A stretch of DNA of 31,192 nucleotides from a virus. The DNA is taken from positions 1 through 31,192 of the IMG/VR virus record IMGVR_UViG_3300031772_009609; one strand, written 5' to 3'. The translations under genes were made by a program, and so were the position numbers. The notes beneath the pieces are model-generated. The model searched no databases. It was given only the letters and a program-made list of their open reading frames with translations, and was not told the origin of the DNA. How positions within the stretch are numbered: the stretch's first letter is position 1; every line of letters begins with the position of its first letter. This document shows positions 21,491 to 29,300 of this stretch, in pieces.

Positions 21491-21859
21491 ATGGTCCTGA
21501 CCCGCGAGCGCATTTTGACGTATCAGAAGCTCAAGCAAAAGAAGGTTGATTTCCCGGAGATGGGAGGCGAGCTGCTCTTTCAGGAGATGTCGGCGGATGC
21601 CTGGGAGGATTTCGACCGCAAGACCCCGAATTATTCCCTGCGGCTGTTCATCGCCGGGGCGATCGATGAGAAGGGTCTACGTCTCTTCCGGGACGAAGAC
21701 GTCAATCTCCTGGCCGGCAAAGGCGCCCACCTGATCGAGAAGGGGGCCCGGGCGGTCCTGGAGCTGTGCGGCGTCCTGCCGGAGAGTGAGCCGGAGATCC
21801 TAAAAAACTCCAAGCCGATCCCGCCCGCGCCCAAGAGTGGCGCATCGCCCTCGGTTTAG
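21491..21859 (+). CDS. Tail assembly chaperone G
   Basis: A 122-residue product starts at ATG 21491, after GGAGAAACG. It lies directly before the tape measure region, the place of lambda G. The helical chaperone-like body (LLFQEMSADAWEDFDRK ... LIEKGARAVLELCGVL) is followed by a Pro/Lys-rich tail. The tail begins at the slippery sequence, so unshifted ribosomes add LKNSKPIPPAPKSGASPSV and stop, whereas shifted ribosomes continue into the T frame. Such chaperones coat the tape measure protein during tail assembly. Confidence 0.8.
   Translation: MVLTRERILTYQKLKQKKVDFPEMGGELLFQEMSADAWEDFDRKTPNYSLRLFIAGAIDEKGLRLFRDEDVNLLAGKGAHLIEKGARAVLELCGVLPESEPEILKNSKPIPPAPKSGASPSV
21802..21808 (+). promoter_or_regulatory. 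Programmed -1 ribosomal frameshift site A AAA AAC
   Basis: In the G reading frame the codons are CTA AAA AAC, giving the canonical X XXY YYZ heptamer A AAA AAC at 21802-21808. A -1 shift here enters the open frame that codes for the T domain. A short stem GCGCC...GGCGC (21827-21843) lies 18 bases downstream and may stimulate slippage, though it is weak. Confidence 0.85.
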
Positions 21860-22128
21860 GCCGGACCCGGGCGGAGCTGCTGGCGGGCGTCACGTGCTCG
21901 GAGCTGGCGACGTTGCGGGTTCTCGACGGGGTCCGGGCTTTCGGAGAACGCCGGGCGGATCTACGGGCCGCGAAACTGACGATGCATCTGGTGGCATGCC
22001 TGCGGTCGAGCAAAAGCGGCGTCGTACATCTGGAGGAGTTTCTCCTGCGGCATCTGGACGATCCGGAGCCGGAGACGGAAGACTCCGATACGGCCGACCG
22101 GTTCGACGCCCAGGCCGGTCTGGTTTGA
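21808..22128 (+). CDS. T domain of the G-T frameshift fusion
   Basis: Read only after the -1 shift, starting LQADPARAQEWRIALGLGRT from base 21808 and ending at 22128. The segment EWRIALGLGRTRAELLAGVTCSELATLRVLD has the conserved W...LG.T..EL......SEL pattern of phage tail-assembly T domains, which binds the tail tube protein. The last 60 residues are helical and end in an acidic tail (DDPEPETEDSD). There is no start codon with a ribosome site, which supports expression only as the fusion of about 209 residues. Confidence 0.8.
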   Translation, partial: LQADPARAQEWRIALGLGRTRAELLAGVTCSELATLRVLDGVRAFGERRADLRAAKLTMHLVACLRSSKSGVVHLEEFLLRHLDDPEPETEDSDTADRFDAQAGLV

Positions 22129-22163
22129 AAATCAAAAATCAAAGATCATAAATCACCAATGCT
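22129..22163 (+). repeat. Heptamer array, 4-5 units, abutting the tape measure start
   Basis: The units aaatcaa, aaatcaa, agatcat, aaatcac and caatgct end exactly where the tape measure ATG (22164) begins. No recognisable ribosome site stands between, so the array itself is the untranslated leader. Confidence 0.85.
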
Positions 22164-24377
22164 ATGGCCGACACCTGGCAAAAATCCGGCATCGAGTACA
22201 TCGTCAAGGACTCCACGGAGACCGGTACCGCCGCGGTTTTGCGGAGTCTACAGAGCATCGACAAAAATCTGCAGTCCGTCACGGGAAATCTGCAGTCCGT
22301 CACGGGAAAAATGAAGGGGGTGGCGGCGGAGAGCCGGGGCATTGGGGCGGAACTCAAAGCGTCCCTCGCGATCGGGGTGGGCTACCTGGGGATTTCCAAA
22401 CTGGTCAGCGGCTATCAGGAAGTCTCCCGGTCGATTTCTGATACGGCCAAGGCGGCGGACATCCTCCAGATCTCGACGGAGAGTCTCAGCGGCCTCCGCT
22501 ATGTGGCGGAGCAATCGGACGTCGCCGGCACGTCCCTCGACGCGATGATGGTGAAGTTCACCGCGTTCGCGTCGCGAGCCGTGCAAGGCTCCGCCTCAGC
22601 GCGTTACGCGTTGCAGCAACTGGGACTCAGTGGGGAGGAATTGACGCGGATCCGGCCGGATGAATCGCTGCTGAGATTGGCGGACGCTTTTCAAAAGATC
22701 CGGGACCCCGCGGACCGGGTGCGGCTGGCGCTGGAAATCTTCGGGCGTACCGGCACCGCCGGCACGCAGATGATCGAGATCCTCGCCCTGGGCAGCGCCG
22801 GGATCAAGACGATGACGGATCGTTTCCGGGCCCTGGGCGGGGAAGTGACGCGGGTGGACGTGGAAAAGGTCCGCCAGGCGAACGCCGCTCTCAAAGACGT
22901 CAAGACGATCCTGGGGGCGATTCGGAAGGAGATCGTGATCCAGGTGGCGCCTTACGTCGCCGCCCTGGCGGGCGGTCTCGCGGACGCCGCGGCGGCCGGC
23001 GGCGGGTTTGGGGCGACGGTGACGAACGCGATGGAATCGGTCGCGGTGGCGGCGGCCACGGTGCTGGATATCCTCATTAAGATCGAGAACCTCAAGAACT
23101 CGGTGGCCCTCCACGCCTATGACGTCGCGTTCGAGAAAGATGTTTTCGCGCAAACGAAAGAGATCTACGCGGGTCAGATGAAGCGGGAGGGAAAGAAGCC
23201 TTGGGGCATGTTCGATCGGGGCGGTGTCCTATACCCGCCTCGCTGGTCCCAAGCCGAAGAAATCGTCCGCCGGGATTTGACGCCTGCCTACGAGGCGGGC
23301 CGCAGGCCGCTGGTTCAGGAAACGAATAACGCCGCCCAGGTCCAGACGTATTTTGGCCAACTCCGTCAACGGGCCCAGGGGCTGAGCGAACAGGCGGAGA
23401 TCAAGACCCGGATCACGGAATATGGCCGGAATCCGGAGGCCGGCTCGAATCTGCCTTCATCGATGCCGACCGTGCAGGAGCTCCAAGACGCTGAGCAGGC
23501 GCTCGAAGACGAAGAGAAAGCGGTCGAGCGGGCGGCGAATGGGATGCAGAGGCTGCGGGACCGGGTCGAGGACATGGACGCGGCGATCCAGACGGAGATC
23601 GAGGTGGTCCGCCGCGCCGGGGACGCGCACGGCAAGCTCGGCGAGATCGTGCGCTATGAGATGACGGTCCGGGCCGCCTACGGCGACGATCTGGACTTGG
23701 TGACGCGTAAGTTGGAGGAGCATCGCCGGCAATTGGAGTTGCTGGCCCGGGTGGATTTCTCGAACAAGTCGTTCGATGATCTCGGCCAGAGTCTGACGGA
23801 CCTCGTGTTCGATTTCCAAAACGCCGCGAAGTACGCGGAGCAATTCTTCAACACCCTCGCCCGCCGGGCCGTAAATGAGATGATCATGCAGCCCTTCATG
23901 GCCGCCCTCAAGCCGGGGGTCGCTGCGTTATTCAGTGGCGGCGGCGGCATGACGAGTGAGGGAATGGCCACGGTGGCGAGATATCACGATGGCGGGACGG
24001 TGGGCGCCGTGCCGGAGACCCGGTATCTGCCGGTCGGGGCGGCGGACCGGTATCTGGCGTCGAATGAGCGGTTGATCGTGGCCCGGGTGGGTGAGGAGGT
24101 CCTGACGAAGCAGGAGTCCCGCCGGCGGCGGGTCTCGGTCTATCATGAGGGCGGCGTGGTCGGGGAAGGGGGTTCGAGCGTTGCGGCTTCGGGCAATGCG
24201 GGCCAGCCCTCGCAGGTCCAGGTGCGGATCAGCAACCCGCCGGGCAGTCCGCTGGAGGCGACGGGCGCCGAGATCTCCTTCGACGGTCCCACGATGATCG
24301 TCGGCGTGATCCTCGACAACATCCGGCGGGGCGGCGTGATGCGGGACCAGATCCGCATGACGGCGCGGGGAGGATAG
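22164..24377 (+). CDS. Tape measure protein (gpH-like)
   Basis: This 737-residue protein sets tail length and is ejected with DNA. Position right after G/G-T and composition support it: a helical N-terminus (residues 1-75), a conserved-looking block SISDTAKAADILQISTESLSGLRYVAEQSDVAG (about 90-122) typical of tape measures, a hydrophobic stretch near 265-315, a coiled-coil segment (about 430-535), and a glycine-rich C-terminus (KPGVAALFSGGGG ... YHDGGTVGAVPETRYLPVG) seen in many family members. A rule of about 0.15 nm per residue would give a tail near 110 nm. Residues 35-48 are an exact tandem duplication (LQSVTGN/LQSVTGK). Confidence 0.9.
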   Translation: MADTWQKSGIEYIVKDSTETGTAAVLRSLQSIDKNLQSVTGNLQSVTGKMKGVAAESRGIGAELKASLAIGVGYLGISKLVSGYQEVSRSISDTAKAADILQISTESLSGLRYVAEQSDVAGTSLDAMMVKFTAFASRAVQGSASARYALQQLGLSGEELTRIRPDESLLRLADAFQKIRDPADRVRLALEIFGRTGTAGTQMIEILALGSAGIKTMTDRFRALGGEVTRVDVEKVRQANAALKDVKTILGAIRKEIVIQVAPYVAALAGGLADAAAAGGGFGATVTNAMESVAVAAATVLDILIKIENLKNSVALHAYDVAFEKDVFAQTKEIYAGQMKREGKKPWGMFDRGGVLYPPRWSQAEEIVRRDLTPAYEAGRRPLVQETNNAAQVQTYFGQLRQRAQGLSEQAEIKTRITEYGRNPEAGSNLPSSMPTVQELQDAEQALEDEEKAVERAANGMQRLRDRVEDMDAAIQTEIEVVRRAGDAHGKLGEIVRYEMTVRAAYGDDLDLVTRKLEEHRRQLELLARVDFSNKSFDDLGQSLTDLVFDFQNAAKYAEQFFNTLARRAVNEMIMQPFMAALKPGVAALFSGGGGMTSEGMATVARYHDGGTVGAVPETRYLPVGAADRYLASNERLIVARVGEEVLTKQESRRRRVSVYHEGGVVGEGGSSVAASGNAGQPSQVQVRISNPPGSPLEATGAEISFDGPTMIVGVILDNIRRGGVMRDQIRMTARGG
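22266..22307 (+). repeat. 21-bp tandem duplication in the tape measure gene
   Basis: A 21-base unit (22266-22286) is repeated exactly at 22287-22307, adding seven residues (LQSVTG plus N/K) in frame near the N-terminus. The identity suggests a recent event. Confidence 0.9.
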
Positions 24378-24379
24378 GG

Positions 24380-25396
24380 ATGTCCACTTTGCGCGAAAAT
24401 TGGATCTATGATGGCGCCGCTTATACGGAAGTCGGAGGAACGGCCTGGCGGGCGCAAAGCTTCCTATGTGGCTATGCGACGCCCTGGCAGGCCTATCAAG
24501 TGACATCGATCCAATTGCGGGGCTATGCGTATCAATCTTCGGGTGATTTTACAGTAGGGATTTATTCGTCCGTGTCGGGAAAACCGGGCTCTTTATTGAT
24601 TTCCAAAACGGTGTCCAAATCCTCTCTGCCTTCCGGTTCTTCCAATTGGTTTGAAATCACGTTTGACGATCCCTATCTGTTAACGTTGAACTCCGTTTAT
24701 CATATCGTCTCCTCGGCCAGTAGTGGAACGGTACGCCTGCAAGATCAAAATGGTTACAGTGGCGGGTCCTTTGCCTATTCCTCGGATGGAGGAAGTTCTT
24801 GGACTGTCAGCGGCACAATTGATATGGTATTTGCAGTTTGGGGTATCGAGCCGTTTTCATCCTCCTCCAGCTCCAGTAGTTCCTCTTTTTCTTCGTCCAG
24901 CTCCTCTTCCTCCTCCAGTCTCAGCAGTTCCTCCTCTTCGAGTTCGCTGTCCTCCAGTTCGAGTTCGCTATCCTCCAGTTCGAGCAGCAGTTTCAGCGTG
25001 GATTTCCCGGTCTTGACCCGGGCCTCCGCCCGCGGTTTTCCGGCGGAGTTCGTGATCGATCCGGGCGTGGTCACGGCCGCGCTGGGGATCGGCCGGCCCC
25101 GGGTGCGCCGGGAATTTCAGGATGCGTTTCGCGGCTGGCGGGACCAGCGGACGAATTGCAGCGCCGCCGATTACGCCGCCTTCGAGATCTTCTATCGGGA
25201 GACCGTTCAACGTAGCGTCCGGCCCTTCCGCTGGCGCAATCCCCGCACGCGGGAGCGGGTCGTGGTGCGGTTTTGGTTTCGGGAGCCGCCCCGCTGGCAG
25301 CGGGTGGCGGAGCATCAGGTCGAATGGACCGTGGATTTCACGCTGGCCGAATGCGCCGGGGCGACGGGGGTTGGGTATGGAGGAGCGGACGCGTGA
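24380..25396 (+). CDS. Chimeric minor tail protein: adhesin-like domain, poly-serine linker, gpM-like domain
   Basis: GGGGAGGATAGGG precedes ATG 24380. Residues 1-158 form a beta-sandwich-like domain (RAQSFLCGY ... VTSIQLRGYAYQSSGDFTVGIYSS ... KPGSLLISKTV ... YHIVSS) resembling choice-of-anchor/carbohydrate-binding sandwiches. Residues about 159-206 are poly-serine. Residues 207-338 (VVTAALGIGRPRVRREFQDAFRGWR ... RPFRWRNPRTRERVVVRFW ... VEWTVDFTL) resemble lambda gpM-type minor tail proteins. The first 480 bases are visibly AT-richer than neighbours, suggesting a captured domain. It lies directly after the tape measure gene, in lambda M position, at the tail tip. Confidence 0.7.
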   Translation: MSTLRENWIYDGAAYTEVGGTAWRAQSFLCGYATPWQAYQVTSIQLRGYAYQSSGDFTVGIYSSVSGKPGSLLISKTVSKSSLPSGSSNWFEITFDDPYLLTLNSVYHIVSSASSGTVRLQDQNGYSGGSFAYSSDGGSSWTVSGTIDMVFAVWGIEPFSSSSSSSSSSFSSSSSSSSSSLSSSSSSSSLSSSSSSLSSSSSSSFSVDFPVLTRASARGFPAEFVIDPGVVTAALGIGRPRVRREFQDAFRGWRDQRTNCSAADYAAFEIFYRETVQRSVRPFRWRNPRTRERVVVRFWFREPPRWQRVAEHQVEWTVDFTLAECAGATGVGYGGADA

Positions 25397-25413
25397 AATA
25401 TGACCTTAGAAGT

Positions 25414-25435
25414 GGGAGGCGGGCCGTGGCCCGCC
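25414..25435. repeat. GC-rich palindrome with candidate GTG start in its centre
   Basis: GGCGGGCC-GT-GGCCCGCC (25418-25435) is a perfect inverted repeat. GGGAGG (25414-25419) and GTG 25426 make a possible ribosome site and alternative start for the gpL-like gene, which would be hidden in the stem. Confidence 0.6.
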
Positions 25436-25444
25436 GGACTCTTG

Positions 25445-25479
25445 AAATCAACAAACGACAATCAGAAATCAAAAATGCC
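25445..25479 (+). repeat. Heptamer array, 5 units, abutting the gpL-like start
   Basis: The units aaatcaa, caaacga, caatcag, aaatcaa and aaatgcc end directly at ATG 25480, as at the tape measure gene. Confidence 0.8.
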
Positions 25480-26325
25480 ATGAAACAGATCCCGGATCTC
25501 ATCCTGCGGCGGCTGAAGGAGTTGGAGACGTCCGAGCCGTTCATCTCGCTCTTGGACGTCGCGCTCAATGACCTGGCCGATACGCACATCCGCCTGGCCC
25601 GCGACACCCGCCTGATCACGTTCGGCGGGGTCGACTACGTGCCCGCCGCCTTCGACCTGCAGGTCCTGGGCGTGACCAAGCGGGAGGGGATTCCGCAGTT
25701 CGATCTGGCGATCAGCGACGTGGAAGATCGTTTGCGGCCGGCGTTGTATACGTCGAACTATTTCCAGGGCGCGACCCTGACGATTGCCGTCGTCATGCCG
25801 GACGCCCTCTCGCTCGATTACCAGGATCTAGTGACGGAGTACAGCATTCTCAAGGCGCGCCCGCGGGCCGAATGGGTGTACCTGACGATCGGGGGTCCGG
25901 ACCTGCTGCGTAAGCGTTTTCCCTGGGGCCGGTTCTTCGCGGACCTGTGCGAGTACCGGTTCGGGGACGATCCCCGTTGCCCCTATGTCCCCTCGAATAT
26001 CGTCGCGGTGGACCACTCCGGCTCGGGGCCCGTGACGGTGACGGTGACGGACCATCCCTTCGAGACCGGGGACGAGGTGACGCTGGCGGGCGGGGCGGGC
26101 CTGACGCCGCCCTTGGCGGGCACGTTCGTGGTCACGGACATCGGGGATGACGCGTTCACGCTGGACGATACGAGCGGCGATGATTACACGGGCACGTACT
26201 CCGAGAGCGGCACGGCCGCCTTCACGATCTGCGAGCGGAACCTGGACGCCTGCCGCAAGCGGGCGGCGACGCTGCATTTCTGGGGCTGCGTGGGTCTCCG
26301 CAACCGGGTGTCCCGTTTGGCTTGA
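25480..26325 (+). CDS. Minor tail protein L-like with iron-sulfur cysteines and inserted beta domain
   Basis: ATG 25480 follows a heptamer array with no ribosome site; GTG 25426 after GGGAGG is an alternative. The N-terminal two thirds match the gpL-type tail tip protein (FISLLDVALNDLADTHIRL ... LITFGGVDYVPAAFDLQVLGVTKREG). C157-x9-C167 and C251-x6-C258 correspond to the four ligands of the [4Fe-4S] cluster of lambda gpL. Between the second and third Cys lies about 80 residues of beta-rich sequence (GPVTVTVTDHPFETGDEVTLAGG ... GTFVVTDIGDDAFTLDD), resembling the E1-FCCH-like repeats found in phage proteins; lambda has only 22 residues there. Confidence 0.75.
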   Translation: MKQIPDLILRRLKELETSEPFISLLDVALNDLADTHIRLARDTRLITFGGVDYVPAAFDLQVLGVTKREGIPQFDLAISDVEDRLRPALYTSNYFQGATLTIAVVMPDALSLDYQDLVTEYSILKARPRAEWVYLTIGGPDLLRKRFPWGRFFADLCEYRFGDDPRCPYVPSNIVAVDHSGSGPVTVTVTDHPFETGDEVTLAGGAGLTPPLAGTFVVTDIGDDAFTLDDTSGDDYTGTYSESGTAAFTICERNLDACRKRAATLHFWGCVGLRNRVSRLA

Positions 26326-26327
26326 AA

Positions 26328-29300
26328 ATGATACATCAAACGTCAAACGTCAAACGTCAAACTTCCGGCAATTGCTGGCGGCTCGTGCAGGAGACGCGGC
26401 GGGCGGCCGGATTGCCGATGCCGGATCAGGCCACGTGGCTGACGGCCCTGGTTCGCAACTCGGCCCCGGCGGTCCGGTTCGTCCGTCTCGCCGCCCCGCA
26501 GCTCTACGCCATCGTCGCGCTCAAAACCGGGGAATACGTCACGCATCTCGGCGTCGTGCTGTCCCCGCGGGAGTTTCTCCATGACGGCGGCGCCGGGCCC
26601 CAGGTGGAACGGATCGAAGTGTGGATCCCCCGGATCGAGGGTTTCTACGAGTTCGGCGATTGGCCGCTCCCGCCTGCTGGGTATCCGATCGCGGCGGTGG
26701 GGGCGCCGGGGTCCCTGGTGATCCTCACGAATCCTCTGACCGGCGCCTGCCGCACGGCGTGGGGGGATGCCCAGGGCGGCAGTGTGGCCCAGTGGCTGGC
26801 CCGGGAGGATGTGCCGGCGGGGGCGGTCTGTCTCTTGAATGGGACGCCGTTGTCTCCCGAACATTGGTCCTATCGGCCCGGTCCCCGGGATCGGCTGCAG
26901 GTCCTGATCCCGATCGGCAACAATAATCAGATGCTGGGCATCATGCTGATGGTGATGCTGGCCGTAGTCTCTTATGGCGTCGGGGCCTACGTCGGCGGGG
27001 CCGCCGGCCTAGGGATGGGCGCGGGCTGGGGGGCGGCGGCCAGTGCCGGAATCATGATCGGTGGCTCGCTGCTGCTCAATGCCCTGCTCGCCCCCGGCGT
27101 CCCGGATACCACCAAAGACGAAGTGAAATCGCAATGGGGCGAGCAGACGGTCCAGGCCCAGGGGGGGGCGGTCCCCAAAATCTATGGGGACGTCCGAGTC
27201 CACGGCAACATCATCGCCCACTACAGCGAGCAACTCGGGGTGGAAGTGCACGGCGGCTTCCTAGCGCGCATGCCGGAGGAACATATCCGCAACGTCCTGG
27301 TGTGTTTCGGTGAAGATCCGGTGGAAGGTTTCGACGAGTCGTCACTGCGGATCAACGATGTGGCGATTGCGGAGCTGCCCGGCGTGGCGGTCGAATACCG
27401 GCGGGGACTCCTCGATCAGACGGCGATGAGTAAATTCGCCACGGAGACCCCGATCGAGTTCTTTGCCGGATACGTGCTCGACTATGAGACGAACACCCGG
27501 ACGTACACCCTGCCGGGCGTCGGCTATGATGACGCCGAGGTGACGGTTCTATTCACGAATGGTTTATGGTCGCTGGATCAAAAAAAAGGAACGATGAAAT
27601 GGCAGGTTGCCACCCTCAAGGTCGAGGCGGGGGACGCGTTGACGGATACCTGGCAAACCATTCTGTATCGGACGGAGACTCACAACAACACCAACCCCGT
27701 GCGCTTCAATTACCGCGCCAGCGGCTGGGTGTACCCCGGATTACCGGGGAAACAACACTATATAGGCGGTGCGATTTTCACGATCACGCGGGCGATGCAG
27801 CCCCGTTTTCGGGTTACGCGGATCGATCCGGCCTATCAGGGGATCAGTTGGGGCGGCGACTGCATGATCGCGGAGGTCCGGGGGATCTTGAATGAGGTCT
27901 TCGAGCATCCCGGCAAGGTCCTGTTGCAGATCAGCGCCCTGCCCTCGAAGATGCTCTCCGGCTCCCTCGACGTCAGCATCGTGGTGAACGGTTCCATCCT
28001 GCAGCGGTGGGACGGCGCCGCCTGGGTGCTGGACGCGGTCAAGTCGCGAAACCCGGCCTGGATCGATTATGACATCCTGACCTATCCCCTGATCAGCGGC
28101 GATGGCGATGGAACGCCCTACGCCGTCGCGAAGTACAGGGGCGTCGATCCCGCCGACCTCGATGTGGCGGGTTTCCTGGCGACGGAGACGCTGGCGGATG
28201 GTCAGGTCCCCGACGGCCAGGGCGGCGCTGGGCTGGAGAATCGGATCGAGATCGGTACGGTCTTCGGGGAGACGAGCAACGCCTACGACGCGGTCCGGCG
28301 GATCGGCGTGACGGGCCGGGCGGGTCTCGATCTGCGGGGCAATCGGGTAGGACTCTGGTGTGACCGGGCCCGCGTGCCGGTGGGCCTGTTCGGCGACGGC
28401 AATTGGCTCAAGGACTCCTGGGAGCCGGACCCGATCCCGCAGGCGGACCGGGCGGCGGAACTGGAGATCGTCTATTACGACCGGGACAACGGGGACGAGC
28501 AGACGCCGATCTTAGTGCCGGATCTGGACATCGACACGACGAATCGCTCCTCGATCGATTGCGCGTGCACCCGGCGGCGGAGCGAGGCCTGGCGGACGGG
28601 CCGGTACAACCTCGCCCGCAATCGCCTGCTGGATCTCGCGGGCAAGTTCTCGACGGATATTGACGGGATCATTTACGAGCCGGGCGACGTGCTGTACCTC
28701 CAGTTGCCGGGCCGGTCCTGGGGCGGACGCCTGGCGGCGGTGGATTCCGGCGCGGGTACGGTCACCCTGGATCAAGACGTCCAGACGTCCGCGAATGACG
28801 TTCTGATCGTCCAGGTCCGCGATTCGGTGACGGGCGTCCAGGCGGCCGGATATCGGATCGTGGCCTCGCGCGCCGGGCGCGTGGTGACGTTCAGCGGCGC
28901 CTGGGTTTTCCCGGCGGGCGTGACGGCGGCGGCGGCCCCGGACGATCCATATCTATTCGGCCCCGTCGCGATCCTGACGGACATCTTCGAGGTCCTGGAT
29001 GTCTCGCCGCAGGCGCACCTGCAGTTCACGCTCTCGGTGCTGCGCTACGCCGCCGGCGTCTATACGGTCGATGACGAGGAGTCGGGCCTGTCGATCGATT
29101 CCGGCTTGGCGGTAGATCCTATCCCGGCCGGGCCGCCGCGGCCCCCGACTGCGGCGACTATCGCGGGCTATTTGCCGCCTGGCGTCCAGAGTTCAGGGCA
29201 GGCCCCGGAAATCGAAATCCTCGGACTCGCCGTTACGGGCGACGCCGCCACGACGATCTATTGGGACGCGGGGCTGATCACGATTGGCGCCTCGGAATAT

